Source of the DNA: Spirochaetales bacterium
GTDB lineage: Bacteria > Spirochaetota > Spirochaetia > SZUA-6 > DRHE01
Length of the DNA: 5,433 nt
Direction: 5' to 3'
NCBI GenBank assembly: GCA_011049745.1
Contig: DRHE01000462.1
Location: 1 to 5,433 of the forward strand
Shown: piece after piece, positions 1 to 4,542 of the stretch
Layout: every line of letters starts with the position of its first letter
Position numbering within the stretch: position 1 is the stretch's first letter
Position numbers and translations under genes: made by a program
The notes under the pieces: generated by a model
What the model was told of the DNA's origin: nothing
Seen by the model: the letters and a program-made list of their open reading frames with translations, nothing else
Databases searched by the model: none

Positions 1-650
1 GTATGAAGATAAGCGGTCACCGCTTGATTCAATTAGTCACCGGCACCCTGCTTCATGATATAGGTATGATAAAAGTGCCGAAAGAGATCTTGAATAAAAA
101 TGAAAAGCTTACAGCAGAAGAATTGCAGCAGGTGCGAACTCACCCGTTATATGGTTATCGTATAATCTCCAAGGAATTGAAGTATCCTGAGGATGTGGCA
201 GTTATAGCCCTTCAGCATCAGGAACGGTGGGACGGTAATGGGTATCCCCGGGGTATAAGGGAAGAAGATATTGTGCTGCCTGCGCGTATTGCCGCAGTAG
301 CCGATGCCTATGAAGCAATGATTAATATTCGGCCATATCGCAGGTCCCTGATCGGTTACAGCGCAATGAAGGGGATATTGAGTGATAATGGCAAGCATTT
401 TGATCCTCAGGTGCTAAAAGCTTTCCTGGAGAGTGTGGGCATCTATCCTGTGGGCAGTATCTTGCAGATGAATAATTCGAGCATCGGCAGGGTCGTGGCC
501 AATCAGAAGGCTGCGCCCTTGAGACCTAATATTGAGCTGTTGGTTGATGAATATGGCGTGCGGGTAACCGGGAGAGAGATCATCGATCTATTGGAAAAGA
601 AGAAACTATTCATAGTCAAAGCAATAGACCCCAGGACGGTAAATGAATAG
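1..650 (+). CDS. HD-GYP domain cyclic-di-GMP phosphodiesterase, 5'-partial
   Basis: The gene enters from outside the window. The first ATG (base 3) is internal, because the first helices of the HD domain are missing. Counting from it, the metal-site residues are H18-D19 (LHDIGM), H47 (THPLYG) and H72 (QHQERWDGNGYP), followed by the GYP signature at 80-82, ADAYEAM at 100-106, RPYR at 110-113 and FDP at 133-135. This is the HD-GYP family, which hydrolyses cyclic-di-GMP through a metal centre in the cytoplasm. About 70 residues after the domain (IYPVGS onward) form a beta-rich C-terminal extension seen in many such proteins. The lysine of the usual HDIGK motif is methionine here. No receiver or other sensory domain is visible, but the N-terminus is off-window. 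It overlaps yraN by 8 nt (ATGAATAG), implying translational coupling. Family call is firm; substrate is inferred from the family. Confidence 0.93.
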   Translation, partial: MKISGHRLIQLVTGTLLHDIGMIKVPKEILNKNEKLTAEELQQVRTHPLYGYRIISKELKYPEDVAVIALQHQERWDGNGYPRGIREEDIVLPARIAAVADAYEAMINIRPYRRSLIGYSAMKGILSDNGKHFDPQVLKAFLESVGIYPVGSILQMNNSSIGRVVANQKAAPLRPNIELLVDEYGVRVTGREIIDLLEKKKLFIVKAIDPRTVNE

Positions 651-996
651 AAAAGGCAGAGAGGGCGAAGCAGCAGCGGTAAAATATCTGGAGAGAAATG
701 GATACAAGGTCGTGGAAAGAAATTTCCATTGCCGCCGTGGTGAAGTTGACATTATTGTCCGTAAGAATGAGGAGCTGGTTTTTGTAGAAGTAAAAAACTG
801 GGATGCCTTGACTATTGACAGCATTGAACACTCACTAAATTCTTTAAAGAAGCAGCGTATAATAGGAACGGCTAATTATTTTATCCACTGCCATCCGGAG
901 CTTAAGGAGAGCAGAATAAGATTTGATCTGATTTTTATTCATGGGGAATTATCGGAGATAGATCATATTGAAAATGCATTTAACGGGGTAAATTAA
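643..996 (+). CDS. yraN: YraN/UPF0102 family endonuclease-like protein
   Basis: A 117-residue protein, the usual size for UPF0102. It shows the family pattern in order: G-R-E-G-E near the N-terminus, YLERNGYKVVERN (15-27), RRGEVDII (31-38), VFVEVKNW (46-53), a lysine/arginine helix (LKKQRI, about 68-73) and RFDLIFI (92-98). D36 and the E49-V-K51 pair form the PD-(D/E)XK-type nuclease core. The family is a predicted Holliday-junction-resolvase-like nuclease whose cellular role is not settled. The start is well supported: an AGGA ribosome site (633-636) lies 6 nt upstream of the ATG, which sits inside the last codons of the HD-GYP gene. The next gene starts 2 nt after its stop, so it is the second gene of a tight operon. 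Confidence 0.92.
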   Translation: MNRKGREGEAAAVKYLERNGYKVVERNFHCRRGEVDIIVRKNEELVFVEVKNWDALTIDSIEHSLNSLKKQRIIGTANYFIHCHPELKESRIRFDLIFIHGELSEIDHIENAFNGVN

Positions 997-998
997 GC

Positions 999-1136
999 GT
1001 GGTTAGAATCGCAAAAAAAACGGATCCTAGAAGACTTCAAGAACTGAAGCGCAAGATTAATAATGAGGAATATATGGCTTTAGCCATAAGCAAAATTGCC
1101 CAGGAGCTGACTAAAAGATTTGCCGGTGAGGAATAA
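999..1136 (+). CDS. 45-aa FlgM-like protein (C-terminal sigma-28-binding half only)
   Basis: A small GTG-start gene fitting exactly between yraN (stop 994-996) and the next ATG at 1139. An in-frame stop at 981-983 prevents any longer version. GGGG at 985-988 may serve as a weak ribosome site. The product is highly charged. Its stretch LQELKRKINNEEY, followed by AISKIAQEL and a terminal F-A-G, matches the C-terminal helices of FlgM anti-sigma factors as I remember them: an ELKxKIN helix, a Y, then an A/I-rich helix and a closing F-G. That half binds the flagellar sigma factor FliA. The N-terminal half, the flexible exported part of about 50 residues, is absent. It may be a genuine mini-FlgM, a paralogue with another partner, or an unrelated helical protein. 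That it is a real gene is likely from the tight 2-nt spacing on both sides; its function is an inference. Confidence 0.65.
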   Translation: MVRIAKKTDPRRLQELKRKINNEEYMALAISKIAQELTKRFAGEE

Positions 1137-1138
1137 GT

Positions 1139-1516
1139 ATGGCCAATAATTATAAGCAGCGCCGGAAAAAAAGATATGATAAAGATGATTTCAGGCAAAG
1201 GCCTGGCTATAATAAGAAATTTAACCTTCTGAAAAATGCACCTGTGTGCCCCCTCTGCCAGAAGCCGGTGAGAGATCTATACTCGGCAATAACACATCAA
1301 AGCTCAAATGAACCAGCTCATTTTGACTGCATCTTAAAGATGCTGCGTAAGATTAATGAGCTCACAAGCAACGAAAAGATCTGTTATCTGGGCAATGGCA
1401 GCTTCGGTATAATACAATTCAGGAATGCTGCCGGTAAGCTGAATTTTTTTATCAGGAAGCGGTTAAATTATGAAGAGACTGACCCGGTTCCGGAATGGCG
1501 CAAAAAACTCTTTTAA
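1139..1516 (+). CDS. Hypothetical small basic protein with a CPxC...HxxC zinc-ligand pattern
   Basis: A 125-residue protein that I cannot assign to a named family. The first 30 residues are very basic (KQRRKKRYDK...) and look disordered or nucleic-acid binding. A CPLC motif (C37, C40) is followed after 20 residues by HFDC (H61, C64), giving four likely zinc ligands; a fifth cysteine is C82. The C-terminal part reads as short beta strands (ICYLGNGSFGIIQF, 81-94) and ends in WRKKLF. There is no signal peptide or membrane segment, so it is probably cytosolic. The start is backed by GAGGAA (1128-1133), 5 nt before the ATG, and it begins 2 nt after the FlgM-like gene. It is the last gene of the HD-GYP/yraN operon. 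A role in RNA or protein binding is only a guess. Confidence 0.8.
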   Translation: MANNYKQRRKKRYDKDDFRQRPGYNKKFNLLKNAPVCPLCQKPVRDLYSAITHQSSNEPAHFDCILKMLRKINELTSNEKICYLGNGSFGIIQFRNAAGKLNFFIRKRLNYEETDPVPEWRKKLF

Positions 1517-1548
1517 TCTTCCCGGCTCGTGATTAACCATTAACCTTT

Positions 1549-1568
1549 TCTTTTTCTCTTGAAAAAGA
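1549..1568 (+). terminator. Weak AT-rich inverted repeat after the 1139-1516 gene
   Basis: TCTTTTTC (1549-1556) and GAAAAAGA (1561-1568) form a perfect 8-bp stem with a TCTT loop, 33 nt past the stop of the zinc-ligand gene, and are followed by TTTATA. It is the only hairpin in this intergenic region. It could be a weak terminator, but it is AT-rich, has only three Ts after it and overlaps the padR -35 box, so it may be fortuitous. Confidence 0.25.
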
Positions 1569-1586
1569 TTTATAGTATGCTATAGT
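1559..1586 (+). promoter_or_regulatory. Sigma-70-type extended -10 promoter for the PadR gene
   Basis: TTGAAA (1559-1564), a 16-nt spacer and TATAGT (1581-1586) each match five of six consensus bases. A TGC directly before the -10 makes it an extended -10. The predicted start is near 1593, giving a leader of about 44 nt with a strong ribosome site (AAGGGGAG, 1623-1630) 6 nt before the ATG at 1637. Confidence 0.65.
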
Positions 1587-1587
1587 A
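1571..1587. promoter_or_regulatory. Candidate PadR operator: tandem TATAGTA with internal dyad
   Basis: TATAGTA occurs twice (1571-1577 and 1581-1587), 10 bp apart, covering the -10 box of the PadR promoter. The centre also forms a short dyad, ATAG-tatg-CTAT (1572-1583). PadR proteins commonly repress their own promoters by binding dyads over the core promoter, so this is a reasonable operator. AT-rich promoter DNA makes such repeats by chance, so the support is modest. Confidence 0.3.
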
Positions 1588-1636
1588 ATAAATCAAAGGG
1601 TATCAGCGCAGAGGGTGCAATAAAGGGGAGAAAATT

Positions 1637-2167
1637 ATGTCTTTAAAATATGCCTTACTTGGGCTTTTAGCTGAAACACCATGCTACGGTTACGAAATTA
1701 AACAGAATTTTGAGGGTGCATTGGGTAATGTCTGGTCTGTGTCTTATGGACAGCTCTATCCGACTTTGCGCAGGCTATCTGAACAGGGCTGGGTAACCAA
1801 AAAGACGGCTCCAGGTATGAAGGCGGCTGAAAAGAATATATATTCCATCACCAGTCAGGGTAAAAAGATGCTTGATGAATGGCTGCTGAAACCCCTGCGC
1901 TCCAGCTATAAAGTTAAGGATGAATTTACCCTTAAGTTTCTCTTTTTCAATAAATTACCTAAAAGAAAAGTGCTGGACTATCTGCGCATGCAACAGAAAA
2001 AAACAGTCCTTCAGAGAGAGACTTTCCAGAGGACTCTGGTTTCCATAAGGGATGAAATCGATTATTACCTGCAAGCCATTATTCGCAAAGGAATTATCCA
2101 CCTTGAGGCGGAAAATCAGTGGCTCGAAGAGGTCATAACCGATCTTGAGGCTTCAGAAAGCAAATAA
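1637..2167 (+). CDS. PadR-family transcriptional regulator
   Basis: A 176-residue protein with the two-part layout of PadR regulators that carry a C-terminal helical domain. Residues 1-85 are the winged helix: MSLKYALLGLL, the CYGYEIK segment (16-22), the recognition helix region GQLYPTLRRLSEQGWV (38-53) and the wing with IYSITSQGKKML (68-79). Residues 92-172 are helical and fit the Vir_act_alpha_C dimerisation domain (VKDEFTLKFLFF, then a long amphipathic coiled-coil-like helix). PadR proteins are cytosolic dimers that usually repress efflux or stress genes and themselves in response to small molecules. It is a single-gene unit with its own promoter, and no transporter or enzyme gene is next to it, so its target and ligand cannot be told from here. 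It converges on the HEAT-repeat gene with a 5-nt gap. Confidence 0.93.
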   Translation: MSLKYALLGLLAETPCYGYEIKQNFEGALGNVWSVSYGQLYPTLRRLSEQGWVTKKTAPGMKAAEKNIYSITSQGKKMLDEWLLKPLRSSYKVKDEFTLKFLFFNKLPKRKVLDYLRMQQKKTVLQRETFQRTLVSIRDEIDYYLQAIIRKGIIHLEAENQWLEEVITDLEASESK

Positions 2168-2172
2168 ATCCA

Positions 2173-2877
2173 TTATTGATATTTACGCATCTCATCCAGA
2201 GTCTGCAGAGCTTTACGCTTTACGGTTTTAATATAAGGGCCCTGAGCTATGCGCACCAGGGTGCGGTAGGCCTCAGGATCCTTGATACCGTTGTTTGCCC
2301 TGGCAATTTTTTCCAAAGCCAGACAGACGGCATAAGCCAGGTTGCCGTCAGGTTTATCAGGATCCTGCCTGGCAAGGGTATAAGTGAGAGCAGAGACTAC
2401 CTCGTTGCCCTCATTCAAACCGAGCATTCCCAGGGCGTAGGCTGCCTCGGCCATGACCATTGTTTCATCATCGGTTACCAGAACAGTCAATAGAGCATTT
2501 TTAGCATTTATTTTGGCCTGCTCACCTGTCATTCGGCCCAGCAAATTGGCAGCCCGGCGCCGGACTTCAGGAAAATAATTTATCAGCCTGCCTTTTTCCC
2601 GCACGCGGCGGTTTATACCTTCCATAGAGAGGAATTCCATGATAAAACCGTGGCCTTCAGTGGCGTTTCCCTCTTCAATAAGTTCTTCCAGTTGATCAAG
2701 GGTCGTAAGTTTCATATCCCGGTCATCGGAGAAGGCTTGCTCTCTTAATATCTGAAGATCAATATTTTCCAGGTATAATTCCTCAACGGTACGCTCTCTC
2801 TCCCCTTCCTGGGCGACAAGCGGTAAAGTGATCAAGAAACTTAAGGTTATAATAAGTAAAACTGTTTTTCCTTTCAT
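2173..2877 (-). CDS. Exported HEAT-repeat protein
   Basis: A 234-residue protein starting at the ATG at 2877. An open frame continues to an ATG at 2934, but that start would lie inside the end of the upstream gene. The 2877 start has AGGAG (2889-2885 on this strand) 7 nt before it and begins directly with a signal peptide (MKGKTVLLIITLSFLITLPLVA, cleavage near residues 22-23). The mature part is alpha-helical. Paired helices at about 104-134 (EVRRRAANLLGRM), 138-170 (MAEAAYALGMLG) and 178-230 (AYAVCLALEKIA, then VKRKALQTLDEM) look like three or so HEAT/armadillo-type repeats, which act as protein-binding scaffolds. There is no enzymatic motif. It is probably periplasmic. It follows the lipoprotein gene by 22 nt, so the two are likely co-transcribed and may work together in the envelope. 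The exact function is unknown. Confidence 0.85.
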   Translation of the reverse strand: MKGKTVLLIITLSFLITLPLVAQEGERERTVEELYLENIDLQILREQAFSDDRDMKLTTLDQLEELIEEGNATEGHGFIMEFLSMEGINRRVREKGRLINYFPEVRRRAANLLGRMTGEQAKINAKNALLTVLVTDDETMVMAEAAYALGMLGLNEGNEVVSALTYTLARQDPDKPDGNLAYAVCLALEKIARANNGIKDPEAYRTLVRIAQGPYIKTVKRKALQTLDEMRKYQ

Positions 2878-2899
2878 AAAGGCGCTCCTCTTTGTAATA

Positions 2900-3445
2900 T
2901 TACCACACTCCGATCTTCCACTGCTCTTCTTCACGGACCAGCAGGTATAAAAGACCGCGAGTGTTGCGGATTATGGATATCGCTTTCACATGGTAGCGAT
3001 CAATAAACTCAATATCATCAATATGGGCGCCCGAACGGCTGGGCACTACCACATAGATAAAGTAATCACTGAGTGATTTAAGCACAACATTTTTTTTCTT
3101 TAAAATTGGTTTTTCCGATTGTTCAGCAAGATATTGCGGATCACTGGTCCTCTGTATATAATTTGTTGTTAAATAGGCGCTCCAGGCCTCAAAGTCTTTA
3201 CTTTTTATAACCTGGTTTAATACCTGGATAAATTCTTTGATCTCATCAAGAGTCTGGGAGTATATCTCGTCCGTTACTACAAATTCCCCTTGCTCCTGTG
3301 GTGTTGTTTCCTCAGTTTTTTCCTGAACAGGTTCCGGCGGTAGTGGTGACGGCGGCGGTTCATCTACCACTTGTGTCTTTCCTGCGCACGATAAATATAA
3401 AAACAACAGCAATGGTAAAAAGCCGATGTGCAATTTAGCTTTCAT
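2900..3445 (-). CDS. Small lipoprotein with an NTF2-like C-terminal domain
   Basis: A 181-residue protein with an N-terminal signal (K2, K4, then a hydrophobic stretch 7-19) ending in LYLSC-AG, so C20 is the likely lipidated residue. Tyrosine at -3 departs from the enterobacterial lipobox but is tolerated in the looser spirochaetal one. Residues 28-53 form a proline/glutamate-rich linker (DEPPPSPLPPEPVQEKTEE). The remainder, about 58-181, alternates helix (EIKEFIQVLNQVIKSKDFEAW) and beta strands (YFIYVVVPSR, YHVKAISII, LYLLVREEEQWKIGVW), resembling the SnoaL/NTF2-like fold often found in treponemal lipoproteins. That fold call is by eye. It is first in an operon with the HEAT-repeat gene. No Shine-Dalgarno sequence precedes the ATG, in keeping with the nearly leaderless promoter just upstream. 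Confidence 0.85.
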   Translation of the reverse strand: MKAKLHIGFLPLLLFLYLSCAGKTQVVDEPPPSPLPPEPVQEKTEETTPQEQGEFVVTDEIYSQTLDEIKEFIQVLNQVIKSKDFEAWSAYLTTNYIQRTSDPQYLAEQSEKPILKKKNVVLKSLSDYFIYVVVPSRSGAHIDDIEFIDRYHVKAISIIRNTRGLLYLLVREEEQWKIGVW

Positions 3446-3452
3446 TTAACTA

Positions 3453-3481
3453 ATTCTATAACTTTACTTCACTTTTGTCAA
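3453..3481 (-). promoter_or_regulatory. Promoter of the lipoprotein/HEAT operon
   Basis: On the minus strand TTGACA (3481-3476) is a perfect -35. After a 17-nt spacer comes TAGAAT (3458-3453), a five-of-six match to TATAAT. The predicted first transcribed base is about 3446, one base before the ATG at 3445. Transcripts from it would be essentially leaderless. Confidence 0.65.
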
Positions 3482-3504
3482 AAACAAATTCCGTTATTCT
3501 GTTA

Positions 3505-3533
3505 TTGACCCGGTAAGGAAGAGAAGATAAAAT
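3505..3533 (+). promoter_or_regulatory. Promoter of coaD (and probably the rpmF-acpP-rnc block)
   Basis: TTGACC (3505-3510), a 17-nt spacer and TAAAAT (3528-3533) each match five of six consensus bases. By standard spacing the transcript would start at about 3540, the A of the coaD ATG, so this mRNA too would be leaderless. Its -35 lies 23 bp from the -35 of the divergent lipoprotein promoter. The direct repeat GTTATT (3493-3498 and 3501-3506) touches the -35. Confidence 0.5.
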
Positions 3534-3539
3534 CCGGTT

Positions 3540-4022
3540 ATGCAGAGAATTGTTTATCCGGGTTCTTTTGATCCGCCGACCTATGGACATTTGAACATTA
3601 TCCAGCGAGCTTCACGGCTTTTTGACATGCTGGAGATAGTAATTGCTGATAATAAGCGGAAAGAATATTTTTTTACCGCAGATGAACGTTTTGAAATGAT
3701 AACCGAGATGGTTGCCGGTCTGCATAATGTGCAGGTAAATCTCTGGAATGGATTGATTGTAGATTTTGTCAGTAATGTGGGAGCCAGGGTTATTTTAAGG
3801 GGAGTTCGCGCACTCTCGGATTTTGAATATGAATTTGAGCTTTCCCTGATAAACAAGGGGTTAAATCCACAGATAGAGACGATTTTTATGCCCACTGATA
3901 AAAAATACTTCGTCTTAAGGTCTTCGGCGATTAAAGAACTGGCTATGTTCAATGGCGATGTTTCCAGCATGGTGCCGCCTGTGGTTGTCCGGGCTTTAAA
4001 GGCAAAGCTCAATGGTTCTTGA
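3540..4022 (+). CDS. coaD: Phosphopantetheine adenylyltransferase
   Basis: A 160-residue protein, the normal length for PPAT. It catalyses the penultimate step of CoA synthesis, transferring AMP from ATP to 4'-phosphopantetheine to give dephospho-CoA, as a cytosolic hexamer. The nucleotidyltransferase signature is plain: YPGSFDPPTYGHLNII (6-21) with the ATP-binding S9-F10 and H17. The RGVRALSDFEYE block (87-98) and the ATP-contacting loop FVLRSSAIKELA (124-135) follow. The loop reads LRSS where many orthologues have ISSS, a conservative lineage variant as far as I can tell. The start is fixed by an in-frame stop at 3528-3530 and by family length. The purine-rich GGAAGAGAAG (3517-3526) lies 13 nt or more from the ATG, too far for an efficient ribosome site. 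Next gene rpmF starts 52 nt on; acpP, whose product receives the CoA-derived arm, is two genes away. Confidence 0.97.
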   Translation: MQRIVYPGSFDPPTYGHLNIIQRASRLFDMLEIVIADNKRKEYFFTADERFEMITEMVAGLHNVQVNLWNGLIVDFVSNVGARVILRGVRALSDFEYEFELSLINKGLNPQIETIFMPTDKKYFVLRSSAIKELAMFNGDVSSMVPPVVVRALKAKLNGS

Positions 4023-4047
4023 CATTCCTGTGGTGATAGGTTAACTT
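4019..4047 (+). promoter_or_regulatory. Possible internal promoter upstream of rpmF
   Basis: A perfect -35 hexamer TTGACA (4019-4024) overlaps the coaD stop codon. At 17-nt spacing the -10 would be TAACTT (4042-4047), only three of six matches, so the promoter is doubtful. If real, transcription would start near 4054, inside the rpmF hairpin, and the 5' arm of that hairpin would be missing from the mRNA. Confidence 0.25.
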
Positions 4048-4072
4048 TCCCTAAATTCAATTTAAGGGAAAG
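4045..4072 (+). promoter_or_regulatory. Hairpin covering the rpmF ribosome-binding site
   Basis: CTTTCCCT (4045-4052) pairs perfectly with AGGGAAAG (4065-4072). Inside, AAAT (4053-4056) pairs with ATTT (4060-4063), leaving a TCA loop and one bulged A (4064), for 12 bp in all. The rpmF Shine-Dalgarno AAGGGA (4064-4069) lies in the 3' arm, and the ATG begins 2 nt beyond the stem. No T-run follows, so it is not an intrinsic terminator. It would hide the ribosome site in mRNA that reads through from coaD. Confidence 0.55.
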
Positions 4073-4074
4073 AA

Positions 4075-4263
4075 ATGGCGGTACCAAAGAATAAAACATC
4101 CAAGGCCAGGAAACGGGGGCGAAAAACTATCAATATGCGGTTAAATACGCCCGGTCTTGTTGAATGCAGTAATTGTGGAAACAGGGTTTTACTCCATAGG
4201 GTCTGCCCCAGGTGCGGATTCTATAGAGGAAAACCGGTTATTGAACCGGAAGAAATGGCTTAA
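4075..4263 (+). CDS. rpmF: 50S ribosomal protein L32
   Basis: A 62-residue protein with the L32 start MAVPKNKTSKARKRGRK, a strongly basic N-terminal tail that threads into 23S rRNA. A zinc ribbon follows: C31-x2-C34 and C44-x2-C47. All four cysteines are kept, so this is the zinc-containing form rather than the cysteine-free paralogue some bacteria use under zinc limitation. The common yceD (DUF177) partner gene is not upstream; coaD is there instead, with a 52-nt spacer holding a hairpin over the ribosome site. It is followed by acpP 25 nt downstream. A small perfect stem (CCGGTT 4234-4239, AACCGG 4244-4249) lies at its 3' end. Confidence 0.98.
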   Translation: MAVPKNKTSKARKRGRKTINMRLNTPGLVECSNCGNRVLLHRVCPRCGFYRGKPVIEPEEMA

Positions 4264-4288
4264 GCAAAATCATAGGAGGTAAAAGCTT

Positions 4289-4531
4289 ATGGCAGATGAA
4301 CTTTTTGAAAAGATGAAGAAACTTATTGCCGACAGGCTTGAGGTCGAGGAAGACAAGATCACCCTCGATTCATCGTTTCGACAGGATCTCGGCGCAGACA
4401 GTCTGGATACCTACGAATTAATTTATGCTATTGAGGAAGAAATGGGAATCACAATTCCTGACGAAAAAGCAAATGAATTTGAAACGGTTCGTGATGCTTT
4501 GGATTTTGTGAAATCCGAAATGAACAAGTAG
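4289..4531 (+). CDS. acpP: Acyl carrier protein
   Basis: An 80-residue acidic protein of normal ACP length. The DSLD motif carries the serine (S38) that AcpS modifies with 4'-phosphopantetheine from CoA; the acyl chains of type II fatty-acid synthesis are carried on that arm. Context residues QDLGADSLD (32-40) and EEEMGITIPDE (48-58) are typical. Position 42 is tyrosine (DSLDTYELI) where valine is more usual. It has the strongest ribosome site in the window, AGGAGGT (4274-4280), 8 nt before the ATG, fitting a very abundant protein. rnc starts 11 nt after its stop. The link to coaD upstream and to RNase III downstream is a common bacterial neighbourhood. Confidence 0.98.
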   Translation: MADELFEKMKKLIADRLEVEEDKITLDSSFRQDLGADSLDTYELIYAIEEEMGITIPDEKANEFETVRDALDFVKSEMNK

Positions 4532-4542
4532 CAGCCATCAAG

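Noticed and set aside
240..257. CCCCGGGG palindrome with flanking TAT repeats in the HD-GYP gene
   Set aside because: It encodes the conserved GYPRG segment. The outer bases do not extend the dyad, so it is explained by codons.
1532..1545. Tandem ATTAACC x2 between the zinc-ligand gene and padR
   Set aside because: Only two 7-bp copies in AT-rich intergenic DNA, far upstream of the padR promoter, with no dyad. Not enough to call a site.
2167..2173. A bidirectional terminator between padR and the HEAT-repeat gene
   Set aside because: The gap is only 5 nt and no inverted repeat is present around it.
2878..2934. Upstream extension of the HEAT-repeat gene to an ATG at 2934
   Set aside because: It would overlap the end of the lipoprotein gene and put 19 polar residues before a clear signal peptide. 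The ATG at 2877 has a good AGGAG site.
4012..4044. Ten-codon reading frame starting with ATG GTT CTT after coaD, as a remnant of yceD or a leader peptide
   Set aside because: It is out of frame with coaD, very short and without a ribosome site. It shows no regulatory codon pattern and no similarity to YceD that I can see.
3581..4099. Long minus-strand open frame opposite coaD
   Set aside because: It lies entirely across coaD and the start of rpmF, has no recognisable domain and no ribosome site; it mirrors the coding strand.
4234..4249. CCGGTT/AACCGG 6-bp hairpin at the end of rpmF as a terminator before acpP
   Set aside because: The stem is short and no T-run follows. It lies in coding sequence, and acpP appears to depend on read-through. 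Possibly chance.
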